64,000 nucleotides of DNA. It comes from Betaproteobacteria bacterium (GTDB lineage Bacteria > Pseudomonadota > Gammaproteobacteria > Burkholderiales > Rhodocyclaceae). A program made the position numbers and the translations under genes. The stretch lies in contig JACRAR010000055.1 of the NCBI GenBank assembly GCA_016234745.1, forward strand, positions 32,538 to 96,537, in the 5' to 3' direction. The notes under the pieces were generated by a model. It worked only from the letters and a program-made list of their open reading frames with translations, was not told where the DNA came from and ran no database searches. Of the stretch, positions 15,191 to 25,103 are shown piece after piece. Every line of letters begins with the position of its first letter. Position 1 is the first letter of the stretch.

Positions 15191-15994
15191 CTATTTGAAC
15201 GGATGCTCGAATGACAGATAGAGCAAAACGCCCTTGGTGTCCGATGACGAGCCTATGCCTCGCGGGAAGGAAAGACCCGAGACGATCTGCAAACCGGATT
15301 CATAATTGCGGGCAAAGCGGACCCCAGGATTGATGAGGGTCGTTGTTTCGCGTTGTTTGCTGCCATCCGGTTGAACCGACTCGTTGGTTGTTCGAACGGC
15401 TTCCAGCATCAGGTTGAAATTCTCGGTTGCCAGGAATATGAGGCTCGCACCGTAGTTGGTTCCGTGCGTATTCGCCTTTGCGCCGCCCGGCTCCTTGCTG
15501 CCCGGTGTGTAGGTGGCGCCGAGATTGAAATGGGATACGAATTTTTCGGACAGTTCCAGACTCAAGGGCAAATTGGTCTGAAGTCCCGCAGAACCTGCTC
15601 CGAGTCCCTTCTTGTAGTTCCCAGTTGGCAGGATGACCGATAGGCGCGGAGAGAATGCCACTCGGTCCTTCAATATGGCCTGGTAGCGATAGTTCAGCGC
15701 AATGTCCCCAATGCCTCTCGCATTTCCGGGATCTGTCAGACGTGTGATGGGAATGGTGTATGACAACTGATGCGTTTCGTCCGGTACGGGCCATTCCTGG
15801 GTAAAGGTGTAAAACCAGTCCTTCGTGTTTTGGTTGTACATCATGCTCTGGATATGCTGAACAACGCCCGCCTCCTGGTTGTAAGCCTCTTCCACCAGAA
15901 ACGAGTTGTCCTGGATTTTTTTGGCCCCTTCCGCAAGACACTGCAACGGCACCATAGCCGAAAAGATCAACGCCCATAAAAATTGTTGCCTCAC
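15191..15994 (-). CDS. Outer-membrane beta-barrel protein (phenol MetA-pathway/transporter-like family)
   Basis: 267 residues from a GTG at 15994, selected because AAGGAGG lies seven bases upstream; the longer in-frame start would precede this site. The signal peptide is RQQFLWALIFSAMVPLQCLA. The mature sequence has many amphipathic strands with glycine turns (FSPRLSVILPTGNYKKGLG, FNLGATYTPGSKEPGG) and ends in an aromatic-rich strand (LYLSFEHPFK). This matches the family annotated as putative MetA-pathway or outer-membrane transporter proteins. It is convergent with the lipoprotein gene and is the last gene before the right radA junction. Substrate unknown. Confidence 0.65.
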   Translation of the reverse strand: MRQQFLWALIFSAMVPLQCLAEGAKKIQDNSFLVEEAYNQEAGVVQHIQSMMYNQNTKDWFYTFTQEWPVPDETHQLSYTIPITRLTDPGNARGIGDIALNYRYQAILKDRVAFSPRLSVILPTGNYKKGLGAGSAGLQTNLPLSLELSEKFVSHFNLGATYTPGSKEPGGAKANTHGTNYGASLIFLATENFNLMLEAVRTTNESVQPDGSKQRETTTLINPGVRFARNYESGLQIVSGLSFPRGIGSSSDTKGVLLYLSFEHPFK

Positions 15995-16638
15995 TTGATA
16001 ACCTCCTTGATGATTCGATTCGCTGTTTTCCCGCCTGCTAACCCTAGCGCGGCTCGTAACATAGCACATCTTGTTGAACTTCTTGAAAAAGAGGGGCAAC
16101 GAGCAACCTAAATCGCACGGAGTTGCAGCGCCATCACTAATGTGGATGTGCGCTTTCGTCTTTCATGATCTTCGGATCGGTGTCCCAAGCGTGTCTTCCA
16201 TTGGCACTCTGCCGGAAACGGACAATGCAACCTGAAGCGATCTGACGAATAGCATCTGGTGCTTTGACCGCCTGATGTACTAATGCGACTGGCGACTGAC
16301 GGATCAAATGGTGTCACGAATCCGCACCAAACCAGCGTCCGAATTTATTGCGGGCATAAGCAATCGACGCAGCCGGAGGCCGTTCTGTGCACCTCTGAGT
16401 CATTCGCAGAGTAATGTTCACGTTGCTTTCTGTGTCACAATTCTGTGTCGCGCAACGCTTTATGGGAATCAATCACCTATTGCGGATAGTTGATTGATTT
16501 TGACGGTCGCGCATTCTGGTCCGCGGCAACGCTATACTAGGATACATACTACATACTTAGCAAAATGTTCGTATTGGTCTTAAATACTTGGTTACTCACT
16601 CACTCATTGTTTAAGTATGTATTTAAACGGCTTATAAG
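15995..16638. other. Gene-free right end of the radA-associated island
   Basis: No credible gene is seen in about 640 bp. The last 140 bp are AT-rich with repeated ACTTA/TAAGT and TACATAC motifs, among them ACATACTTA (near 16550) and its reverse complement TAAGTATGT (near 16611), and a small ACTC tandem repeat. It ends abruptly where radA coding sequence begins (KCPGCGVWN). This is what an attachment-site arm would look like. Confidence 0.55.
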
Positions 16639-17940
16639 TGTCCCGGTTGCGGCGTGTGGAATACGCTGGTCGAGACGATCGCGGAAACATCCACCGCGAA
16701 TCAAAATAATCGCTTCGCTGCCCTGGCCGGCTCGAGCCGACTGCAACAGTTGTCCGAAATTCAGCCGCGCCTGGAACCGCGCACAGCGACCGGCATCGAG
16801 GAATTCGATCGGGTGCTCGGCGGCGGCCTGGTCGCCGGCGGCGTCGTGCTGATCGGCGGCGATCCGGGCATCGGCAAGTCGACGCTGTTGCTGCAAGCGC
16901 TTTGCCGTCTCGCCCAGGCAGGCCAGAACGTGCTTTACGTGAGCGGCGAGGAATCCGGCGAGCAGGTGGCCCTGCGCGCCCGGCGCCTGCAGTTGCCGAC
17001 CGAGGGCCTGGCGCTGCTGGCGGAAATCAGCCTGGAAAAAATCCTCGCCACCTTGGCCCGCGAACAGCCGGCAGTGGCGGTGATGGACTCGATTCAGACG
17101 CTCTATTCCGAAGTGCTGCAATCCGCTCCCGGGTCGGTGGCGCAAGTGCGCGAGTGCGCGGCGCATCTGACGCGCTACGCCAAGCAGTCGGGCACCTGCA
17201 TCATCCTGGTCGGGCACGTCACCAAGGAAGGCGCCCTGGCCGGACCGCGCGTGCTGGAACACATCGTCGACACCGTGCTGTATTTCGAAGGCGAAACTCA
17301 TTCCTCCTTCCGCCTGGTGCGCGCCGTCAAGAACCGCTTCGGTGCGGTCAACGAACTGGGCGTGTTCGCCATGACCGACAAGGGGCTGCGCGGCGTTTCC
17401 AACCCTTCCGCGCTGTTCCTGTCGCAGCATGCACAGGAGGTTTCGGGCAGCTGCGTGATGGTGACACAGGAAGGTTCGCGTCCATTGCTCGTGGAAATCC
17501 AGGCGCTGGTCGATTCCACCCATGCGCCGAATCCTCGCCGGCTTACGGTTGGTCTCGAGCAGAACCGCCTGGCGATGCTGCTCGCGGTTTTGCACCGGCA
17601 TGTCGGCATCGTCTGCTTCGATCAGGATGTATTCGTGAATGCCGTCGGCGGCGTGCGCATCAGCGAACCGGCGGCAGACCTGGCGGTGCTGCTGGCGATC
17701 GTCTCGTCGCTGCGCAACATACCGCTGCCGGCCAAATTGATTGCCTTTGGCGAAGTCGGCCTGGCGGGTGAAATCCGTCCTGCTCCGCGTGGCCAGGAAC
17801 GCCTCAAGGAAGCCGCCAAGCTCGGTTTTACTCATGCATTGATTCCCAAGGCGAATGCACCCAAGCAGCCGATCAAGGGCATGGAGGTGATTGCACTGGA
17901 TCGCGTCGAGCAGGCCATCGAACAGCTACGCACCTTCTGA
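16639..17940 (+). pseudogene. radA: RadA, 5'-truncated chromosomal copy
   Basis: The reading frame carries everything from the second CxxC of the zinc finger (CPGCGVWNTL) to the C-terminus: Walker A GGDPGIGKSTLLLQ, VMDSIQTL, KNRFG, FGEVGLAGEIRPAPRGQERLKEA. A TAA lies five codons upstream of the CPGC and the expected first half of the zinc finger (about 25 residues with CxxC) is absent. The first in-frame start candidate, GTG at 16654, has no ribosome-binding site. The body is intact, so truncation is recent or some protein is still made. The stop overlaps the start of the downstream permease by one base. It matches the surrounding GC-rich style, unlike the copy at base 1. Confidence 0.85.
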
Positions 17941-20438
17941 TGGGAACTTTGCGTCTGATGTGGCGCATGCTGCTGCGCGATTGGCGTGCGGGGGAACTGA
18001 CGGTGCTGGGTTTGGCGTTGCTGCTTGCAGTCACGAGCCTGTCCAGTGTCGGTTTTCTTACGGATCGGGTGGCCCAGGCATTGATCCGGGAATCGCATCA
18101 GCTGCTCGGCGGCGATCTGTTGCTGACTGCAGATCATCCCTGGAAAGCCGAGATTCGTCAGGAAGCGCAGCGCCGCGGTTTGCGGCTCGCTGACAGCATC
18201 ATCTTTCCCAGCATGGTCAGAGCGTATGACAGCGTACATCTTGCTGAGGTCAAGGCCGTGGCACCGGGCTATCCCTTGCGCGGCGCCTTGCGCACAGCCA
18301 CTGCACCCAACCAGAGCGATACCGAAACAAGCGACATTCCCCAACGTGGAACAGTCTGGCTGGACGAACGCCTGACTGCAGCGCTGAATGCCAGCCCCGG
18401 CATGGATGTCCTGCTCGGTACCAGTCATCTGAAATTCACCCGCGTACTCACGCTTGAGCCGGACCGCGGCGCCAACCTGTTTGCTTTCGCCCCGCGCCTG
18501 CTGCTGCATCTCGACGATCTGCCCGCAACGGCGCTGATCCAGCCGGGCAGCCGCATTACCTATCGTTTGCATCTGGCCGGCGAGGCGAGTCAGGTCGAGT
18601 TGTTCAGTGCCTGGGTCAAACCCTTGCTGGGACGGGGAGAGCGGCTCGAGGATCTAAGCAATGCGCGTCCGGAAATTCGCACCATGCTCGAACGTGCCCA
18701 GAAATTCCTGAATCTGGCTGCGCTGCTGGCCGTGGTGCTTGCCGCAGTGGCGGTGGGTTTCGCCTCCGACCGCTATATGCGCCGGCATCTTGACGGTTGT
18801 GCCGTGATGCGTTGTCTGGGCGCACGCGAATCCCAGGTGTTGGCGATTCATGGCGGCGAGTTTCTGCTGTTCGGTCTGCTGGCTGCATCGAGCGGTTGCC
18901 TGCTCGGTTATGCCGTGCAATTGGGCTTGCAACGGATCCTCGATGGTTTGCTGCTTGCCAGTCTGCCCGCGTCATCCTGGCGACCATGGGCACATGGCAT
19001 GCTGGTCGCCCTGGTGCTGGTGGCCGGCTTTGCGGCGCCGCCGCTGCTGCGTTTGCGCTCGGTGACTACCCTGCGTGTGCTGAGGCGCGAATGGGCTGAG
19101 GACGAGACCTTGTCTTGGACCGCCTATTTCTCAGGCTGTTGCGCCATCGTCGGGCTGATGTTCTGGATTGCCGGCGACTTGCGCCTGGGTGCGGTGGTGG
19201 CCGGCGGTTTTCTCGTGGCGCTGACCTTATACGCATTGCTGGCGCATTTTTTTTTGCGGTGGCTCGGTAGAGCTGCTGCTGGAGCCGCTTCGAACTGGCG
19301 TATCGGTTTGATCAACCTGAGCCGGCACGGCAAGGCTAGCTTGTTGCAGACCGTGGCGCTCGGCCTGGGACTGACCGCGCTGCTGCTGTTGACGGTGGCG
19401 CGTCAGGATCTCCTGGAAAGCTGGCAGCGCAAGGTCCCAGCGGATGCGCCGAATCGCTTCATGATCAACATACAGCCGGAACAGCGGGAGGCGCTACTCG
19501 AGTATTTTTCGAGCCAGGGCCTGGCCAGACCGACGCTGGAACCCATGGTGCGCGGGCGCCTGGTGCAGATCAACGGTCAGGTCGTGACCAGCACAAGATA
19601 TGCCGACGAACGTGCGCAGCGCCTCGTCGATCGGGAGTTCAATCTTTCGTGGACTGCCGAGTTGCCTTATGGCAATAGCGTCGATGCGGGCCAGTGGCAT
19701 GGACAGGGTGCCGGTATTGCGTCGACCGCGACCGAATTTTCGGTGGAGCAGGGCTTGGCGGAAACGCTGCAGCTGGCACTCAACGACGAGCTTGCCTACG
19801 AGATCGCCGGCAGGAGGCTGAGCGGAAAAATCACTTCACTGCGGCGCCTCGACTGGGATTCGATGCGGGTGAATTTCTTTGTCATCACGCCGCCAGGCTA
19901 TCTGGAAAAGTTTCCCGCCACCTATATCACCAGCTTTCATCTGCCGTCAGGTCAGGCGACTTTTATTAACGGTCTGGTGAGGCAATTCCCCAACCTGACG
20001 GTGATTGATGTTGCGTCCCTGCTGCGTCAGATGCAGATGTCGCTCGATCAGTTGGCAAGCGCCGTGCAAGTGGTGTTCGGCTTTGCCTTGCTGGCCGGGT
20101 TGACGGTGCTGTATGCCGCCCTGCAGGCAAGCTACGATGAAAGGGTCTACGAGATGGCTTTGCTGCGAACCTTCGGTGCGCGCGGCCAACAGCTGATTGC
20201 CGCCCTGCTGACCGAATTTGCTGCGCTAGGTGCGATTGCCGGCCTGCTGGCCGGGTTGGGCACGGCGGGGATCAGCTGGGCTTTGGCGCGCTTTGTCTTC
20301 CATCTCGACTATCTTCCCGATCCATTTTTGCTGGTCTGGGGCTTGGCGGTCGGCGGCTTCGGCGTGGCGCTAACCGGTCGGCTTGGCACGGCAGGCGCAC
20401 TGCGTCGGCCCGCTCTCGAAGCTTTGCGCGGCGATTAG
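17940..20438 (+). CDS. ABC transporter permease, FtsX/YbbP type
   Basis: An 832-residue inner-membrane protein with a large periplasmic region after the first helix (ELTVLGLALLLAVTSLSSVGF), then two FtsX-like blocks of membrane helices (LAALLAVVLAAVAVGFASD, and near the end VVFGFALLAGLTVLYAALQASYDERVYEMALLRTFGA). The RxYExALLRTxGA segment is typical of YbbP-like permeases of lipoprotein or unknown-lipid export. Its ATG overlaps the radA stop codon by one base. The partner ATPase is not next to it in this window. Confidence 0.85.
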   Translation: MGTLRLMWRMLLRDWRAGELTVLGLALLLAVTSLSSVGFLTDRVAQALIRESHQLLGGDLLLTADHPWKAEIRQEAQRRGLRLADSIIFPSMVRAYDSVHLAEVKAVAPGYPLRGALRTATAPNQSDTETSDIPQRGTVWLDERLTAALNASPGMDVLLGTSHLKFTRVLTLEPDRGANLFAFAPRLLLHLDDLPATALIQPGSRITYRLHLAGEASQVELFSAWVKPLLGRGERLEDLSNARPEIRTMLERAQKFLNLAALLAVVLAAVAVGFASDRYMRRHLDGCAVMRCLGARESQVLAIHGGEFLLFGLLAASSGCLLGYAVQLGLQRILDGLLLASLPASSWRPWAHGMLVALVLVAGFAAPPLLRLRSVTTLRVLRREWAEDETLSWTAYFSGCCAIVGLMFWIAGDLRLGAVVAGGFLVALTLYALLAHFFLRWLGRAAAGAASNWRIGLINLSRHGKASLLQTVALGLGLTALLLLTVARQDLLESWQRKVPADAPNRFMINIQPEQREALLEYFSSQGLARPTLEPMVRGRLVQINGQVVTSTRYADERAQRLVDREFNLSWTAELPYGNSVDAGQWHGQGAGIASTATEFSVEQGLAETLQLALNDELAYEIAGRRLSGKITSLRRLDWDSMRVNFFVITPPGYLEKFPATYITSFHLPSGQATFINGLVRQFPNLTVIDVASLLRQMQMSLDQLASAVQVVFGFALLAGLTVLYAALQASYDERVYEMALLRTFGARGQQLIAALLTEFAALGAIAGLLAGLGTAGISWALARFVFHLDYLPDPFLLVWGLAVGGFGVALTGRLGTAGALRRPALEALRGD

Positions 20439-20449
20439 GCAGGGGCTGC

Positions 20450-20953
20450 TCAGCTGGACCGAGCCAGCAAGGCAGGCACAATCAGCTTGTGCAAGGGCCA
20501 GACGAATAGGAGGTAGGCGTGGCCCAGGAGATTATTGACATGGATGGCGGTGGACATCACCGCTGAACCGCCCTGAGGTCCTGTGGTCTTGTAGATGGAG
20601 ACCTTGGCATCCAGATGCTTGTCGGACTCAACGAGCACGACTTCGCGGTCCGAGAGGAACAGGATGGAAAATATGCCGACATGATCGCCCACTTTGTATG
20701 AACCGGGCGCCTTGCTGTTGTCGACGTTGTCCAGTTGGCCGAGATTTTTCAAGCCGAGCAGGGCGACAATCCGGTTTCTGGCCGCCATGAGCCGGTTAAC
20801 CCAATCCGGCGTCTGCGCCAGAATGTCGATATAAATTTCCAGAGCCGACCGTTCGCTCGTGTCCGTGGGTACCTCGAAAGCATCGTACAAATGCGCTTCC
20901 GCCAGATATTTGCTGATTTCGCTGTCGTGCGGAACGGTAACGGAACTAACCAT
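20450..20953 (-). CDS. DUF2867 family protein
   Basis: A 167-residue protein with the family pattern: DAFEV near the N-terminus, the helical WVNRLMAARNRIVALLGLK segment, KVGDHVGIFSILFLSDREVVLVESDKHLDAKVS in the middle, and an aromatic hydrophobic C-terminus (LLGHAYLLFVWPLHKLIVPALLARS). The function of the family is unknown. It converges with the permease gene and is divergent from the epoxide hydrolase. No signal peptide is visible. Confidence 0.75.
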   Translation of the reverse strand: MVSSVTVPHDSEISKYLAEAHLYDAFEVPTDTSERSALEIYIDILAQTPDWVNRLMAARNRIVALLGLKNLGQLDNVDNSKAPGSYKVGDHVGIFSILFLSDREVVLVESDKHLDAKVSIYKTTGPQGGSAVMSTAIHVNNLLGHAYLLFVWPLHKLIVPALLARSS

Positions 20954-21125
20954 CTATTTTCCTGAAACGCAAGGGTCGCTGTGTGGTATCGGCAGCAGCT
21001 TCATAACACCCGCAATGATAACTTAACGCGATGGGGTTCATGTAGCCGAGTTCGGCAGGAAGATCGTTTTACAATCACAGTAGCCTGCAGCTATATCCCA
21101 GCGTGCACCCGGAAGGAAATCGTTC

Positions 21126-22268
21126 ATGAACAGCACCATTCGGCCATTTCGCATCGCCGTTAGCGATGATGTTCTCGCAGATCTGCGCTCACGCTTACGC
21201 AATACGCGCTGGCCCGAAGCAGAGACGGTGCGAGACTGGAGTCAGGGCGTGCCGCTGGTCTGGCTGCAGGATATTTGCCGATACTGGATCGACGAATACG
21301 ACTGGCGCAAGCGCGAGGCGCTGCTCAACCGTTTTGCGCAGTTCACCACTGCGATTGACGGACTCGACATCCACTTCCTCCATGTACGTTCGCCGCACCC
21401 TCAGGCCATGCCGCTGCTACTAACGCATGGCTGGCCGGGTTCGGTGGTCGAGTTCCACAAGGTGATCGAGCCGCTGGCCAATCCCAATGCCTATGGTGGT
21501 GCCGCAAGCGATGCCTTCCACGTGATTTGCCCATCGCTGCCGGGATTCGGTTTTTCGGGCAAGCCCGAAACCACCGGCTGGGGAGTGGAGCGCATAGCCG
21601 CAACCTGGTCGGTTCTGATGCAGCGTCTCGGTTACGGGCGCTACGGGGCTCAAGGTGGCGACTGGGGATCTGCCATCACTGCGGCGCTTGGGGCGCAAGA
21701 CGCAGCGCATTGCCTGGGCATCCACATCACCCTGGCCATGGGAACCAAACCGAAGCTTGAAGGCGATCCGACAGCCGAGGAAGCGCGCACGCTGAAAGCC
21801 ATCAAACATTACAAAGACTGGGATTCGGGATATTCCAAGCAACAGGCGACACGGCCGCAGACCCTGGGGTACGCTCTCACTGATTCGCCGATCGGGCAGG
21901 CTGCCTGGATTCTGGAGAAGTTCTGGGCATGGACGGATTGCGATGGGGATCCCGAAAATATTCTCAGTCGCGATGAATTGCTCGACAACGTCATGCTGTA
22001 TTGGGTGACTGCTACAGCTGCTTCCTCGGCGCGGCTATACTGGGAAAGTTTCGGGCGCCGGCTGGGGGCCGCCCGTCAGATCAAGGTGCCGACCGGCGTT
22101 GCGGTGTTCCCGAAGGAGATCACGCCGCCGGTGCGGCGCTGGATGGAGTCCGAATTTACCGAGATCCGTCACTGGCGCGAAATGCCGAAGGGTGGCCACT
22201 TTGCCGCTTTCGAGCAGCCCGAACTCTTCGTGGATGATGTGCGTGACTTCTTCAGGACATTGCGCTGA
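21126..22268 (+). CDS. Epoxide hydrolase, alpha/beta-hydrolase fold
   Basis: A 380-residue enzyme of the microsomal-type epoxide hydrolase family. The N-terminal EHN domain (residues about 3-110, FRIAVSDDVLADLRSRLRNT and WRKREALLNRFAQFTT) leads into the hydrolase core with the oxyanion motif HGWPGS, the nucleophile motif GGDWGS (Asp), a cap domain with tyrosines, and a final His in KGGHFAAFEQP. It would hydrolyse an epoxide to a diol in the cytoplasm. The start has GGAAGGAAA upstream. The native substrate is unknown; the neighbouring gene follows after 20 bp and may be co-transcribed. Confidence 0.88.
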   Translation: MNSTIRPFRIAVSDDVLADLRSRLRNTRWPEAETVRDWSQGVPLVWLQDICRYWIDEYDWRKREALLNRFAQFTTAIDGLDIHFLHVRSPHPQAMPLLLTHGWPGSVVEFHKVIEPLANPNAYGGAASDAFHVICPSLPGFGFSGKPETTGWGVERIAATWSVLMQRLGYGRYGAQGGDWGSAITAALGAQDAAHCLGIHITLAMGTKPKLEGDPTAEEARTLKAIKHYKDWDSGYSKQQATRPQTLGYALTDSPIGQAAWILEKFWAWTDCDGDPENILSRDELLDNVMLYWVTATAASSARLYWESFGRRLGAARQIKVPTGVAVFPKEITPPVRRWMESEFTEIRHWREMPKGGHFAAFEQPELFVDDVRDFFRTLR

Positions 22269-22288
22269 CTGGGCATAGAGAAGACATC

Positions 22289-24340
22289 ATGGAACCGAAT
22301 TGCGGCGTACGGCTGTTCAACAGTTGGCTTGGCGGATCCGCTTGTTTGGGACTTGCGATGGCGGCCCTCCTGGCCGGGTGCGGCGGAGGCGGCAGCGTAA
22401 CAATTGAGACGAAAGCCTCGCCCGCGGCCCTGCGCGCAACAACCGAGGCCGGTTTGACGGCGTATTTCCGCGAAGCGCTGGGGCCATCGAGCAAGAATTA
22501 TCTGGGCACCGTCTGGGCGGTCGATATGGTTGCTGCCGCCACATCCGCGTCTCCGACAGGCGCTGCCGCGGCGTTTTCCGGCACGACGCTGCAGGAGGCC
22601 GGAGTCGATGAAGCTGACCTGATCAAGACTGACGGCACGCATGTGTTCAGCCTGGAGCAGCCCGCCGCCGGGGATACGCCGCGCCACCTGTTGCGCCGCC
22701 AGCGGCTTGATGCGACGGCCGCCGCCGCGGCCCTGGTTCCTGTCGATAACTTGAAGCTGCCTTTCTCCGGCGACACCCGCGCGACCGGCCTGTATCTCGA
22801 TGGCGAACGCGGGCAGCTTGCCGTGATCGCCGAGGGCATGGCTGCCTATGGCGGTATCTACACCGCCTGGTTTTCGCCGCAGTCCTGGGGCCAGGGCGTG
22901 ACGGAAATAGCGCTGGTCGATGCGACGCCACCGGCGCAGATGCAGACACGCCGCATGCTGCGCCTGAATGCCAATCTGATCGGCTCGCGGCGGCTCGGAT
23001 CGACACTTTATCTGGTGTTGCGCAGCTATCCGCAAGTGCCGGGACTCGATCCCGGGTGGCCGACCGAGAAAACTGCAACCAACAATGCACTGCTGGATTC
23101 AGTGCAAGCGTCCCGGTTGCTGCCGACCTTGTCCGTTGATGGCGGTGCCGCGCAACCGCTGGTAGACGCCGCTGCTTGCTTCATCCAGGCCGACAATGCG
23201 GCGAAGAGCGCGGATATCATCACCATTGTCAGCATCGACCTCGCCTCCGGCCCGCACCGGCACGCGGCAATTTGCTTCACCGGCGGCACCGAAGCGTTCT
23301 ATATGGCGGAGCGCAGCCTGTATCTGGCAACCACGCGCAACACCTATACCTACCGCGGCGCGTTTCCCGACTATGTCGCGCAGACCAGCACCGACATCCA
23401 CAAATTTGCGCTCAACGGATTGGACATCGCCTATCGCGGCTCGGGCAACGTGACGGGACATCTGGGATTCGACCAGAACCGCAAATCTTTTCGCATGGGC
23501 GAGTACAACGGCATGCTGCGCGTGATTACGCAAACACAGACGACATGGGGCGGCTGGATTGCATTGCCGCCCAGCGGAACAGCGCCTGCGCCCGCCGAGA
23601 GTCCCGGCCGCCTGGCCATCCTCCAGGAAAGCGCCGGTGCGCTGGCGGTGGTCGGAGAACTGCCCAACGCCACGCATCCAGAACCGCTCGGCAAGCCGGG
23701 CGAGCAGCTCTATGCCTCGCGCTTCCTGGGTGCGCGAGGATATCTTGTCACCTACCGGCTGACCGATCCGTTGTACGTGCTCGACCTGAGCAACCCGTCC
23801 GATCCCAAAGTGGCTGGCGAACTGCAGGTGGATGGCTACTCCGACTACCTGTTTCCCCTGACCGAGAACCTGCTGCTGGGGGTGGGCAAGGATGCGCGAG
23901 CCGACGGCACGGCCGGGGATGGGCGCTTTGCCTGGTATCAGGGCGTGAAACTTTCGCTGATCGACGTAAGCGATCTGACGCATCCGCGCGAGGCCGCGCG
24001 CAGCATCATCGGCCGGCGCGGTACCGATGCCACGGTGCTGCGCGACCACCATGGCATCGCGCTGCAGACGGTGGGTGGCACCGTGCGCGTGGCCCTGCCG
24101 GTCAGCCTGCACGACACTCCGCCAGTATTTGCCACCGGGGCAGTCAGCGATTATTTCGGTTACACCCGGACCGAGCTGCAGCGGTTTGAAATCGACTTGG
24201 CCCAGCCCGGATTGAGCCTGCGTCCGGCACTTGTTTCCAGCATGCCCAAAGAGCGCGACATCGGCAGCGACCGCGCGCTGTTGTGGAACGATCAGGTGCA
24301 CTACTATCAGGACGGCGCCTGGATATCGGCAGGATGGTGA
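22289..24340 (+). CDS. Secreted beta-propeller lipoprotein
   Basis: 683 residues. A lipoprotein signal (CLGLAMAALLAGCGGGGS, lipobox LAGC) anchors it at the cell envelope. The hallmark LQEAGVDEADLIKTDGTHVF near residue 98 is typical of the beta-propeller domain family that usually begins VDEADIVKTDG, and blade-like segments follow (YVLDLSNPSDPKVAGELQVDGYSDYLFPL, LSLIDVSDLTHPREA). It has no catalytic motif that I recognise. It lies 20 bp behind the epoxide hydrolase and converges on the bam operon. Function unknown. Confidence 0.8.
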   Translation: MEPNCGVRLFNSWLGGSACLGLAMAALLAGCGGGGSVTIETKASPAALRATTEAGLTAYFREALGPSSKNYLGTVWAVDMVAAATSASPTGAAAAFSGTTLQEAGVDEADLIKTDGTHVFSLEQPAAGDTPRHLLRRQRLDATAAAAALVPVDNLKLPFSGDTRATGLYLDGERGQLAVIAEGMAAYGGIYTAWFSPQSWGQGVTEIALVDATPPAQMQTRRMLRLNANLIGSRRLGSTLYLVLRSYPQVPGLDPGWPTEKTATNNALLDSVQASRLLPTLSVDGGAAQPLVDAAACFIQADNAAKSADIITIVSIDLASGPHRHAAICFTGGTEAFYMAERSLYLATTRNTYTYRGAFPDYVAQTSTDIHKFALNGLDIAYRGSGNVTGHLGFDQNRKSFRMGEYNGMLRVITQTQTTWGGWIALPPSGTAPAPAESPGRLAILQESAGALAVVGELPNATHPEPLGKPGEQLYASRFLGARGYLVTYRLTDPLYVLDLSNPSDPKVAGELQVDGYSDYLFPLTENLLLGVGKDARADGTAGDGRFAWYQGVKLSLIDVSDLTHPREAARSIIGRRGTDATVLRDHHGIALQTVGGTVRVALPVSLHDTPPVFATGAVSDYFGYTRTELQRFEIDLAQPGLSLRPALVSSMPKERDIGSDRALLWNDQVHYYQDGAWISAGW

Positions 24341-24422
24341 TCCTGGCGCCCGGGGCGTACTTCCGAGCCAGTGGAACACCTTCTGGCTTCTGGTTCTGCC
24401 CCGAGTTTCGGAGCTGAGACGG

Positions 24423-25103
24423 CTATGTCGTCGCGGCGACCGGCTTGATGGGAATTATGCGTTGGGTAGCCACTGGCACCTTGGCGGCGCGCACCGCTGC
24501 CTTGCGCTGTCCGGGAAAGGCCAGCGCCTCGGTCAGCAGGTAAGCCGCTTGCGCATAGGAGGTCGGGCACAAGGCAAAGCATTCCTGGCATTCCCAGCAG
24601 ACATCCTTGGCGACTTCGGGAATGAAGCTGATCTCGCGCTCGGCGCCGTTGTCGATAAAGCCGACGGCATTCAGATGCTTCACCTCGTCGCAGTAACGCA
24701 CGCACAGGCCGCATACCACGCAGAAGGATTCTTTCCGCTCGAAACGGTTGCGGTCGGCGCCATACACCTCTGCCAGTTTCACCAGTTCCGGTGCATCCGG
24801 GGCGTGGGCCATCAACTCCTCGACGAGCACCTTGCGGATCTTGTCCACTTTCTCCGAGCGGGTGCGCACGATGATGTCTTTCGCCACCGGATAGAGGCAG
24901 GAGACGACATAGCTGGTCCAGCCGCGCGACTCCACTTCCACGATGCACAGGCGGCAGCCGCCGAAGGCTTCCAGCTTCTCGTGGTGGCACAGCGTCGGGA
25001 TGTAGATCCCTGCCTGTTGCGCCGCCTGCAGCACGGTCGTGCCGGCCGCGACCTTGACTTCCTTGTCATCGATTTTCAGGACGATTTCACTCATTTCGCT
25101 CAC
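24423..25103 (-). CDS. bamI: Class II benzoyl-CoA reductase subunit BamI-like (NuoG N-terminal type ferredoxin)
   Basis: A 226-residue iron-sulfur protein that matches the N-terminal part of NuoG. A 2Fe-2S domain comes first (YIPTLCHHEKLEAFGGCRLC at about residues 34-53), then a His-Cys3-like region and two 4Fe-4S clusters (CVVCGLCVRYC and CWECQECFALCP). It lacks the large molybdopterin domain of NuoG. In the Bam complex BamGHI resemble the NADH-input module of complex I and would pass electrons between NAD(H) and the BamDEF hub. It is the last gene of the operon, and its ATG overlaps the bamH stop by four bases. Confidence 0.82.
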   Translation of the reverse strand: MSEMSEIVLKIDDKEVKVAAGTTVLQAAQQAGIYIPTLCHHEKLEAFGGCRLCIVEVESRGWTSYVVSCLYPVAKDIIVRTRSEKVDKIRKVLVEELMAHAPDAPELVKLAEVYGADRNRFERKESFCVVCGLCVRYCDEVKHLNAVGFIDNGAEREISFIPEVAKDVCWECQECFALCPTSYAQAAYLLTEALAFPGQRKAAVRAAKVPVATQRIIPIKPVAATT

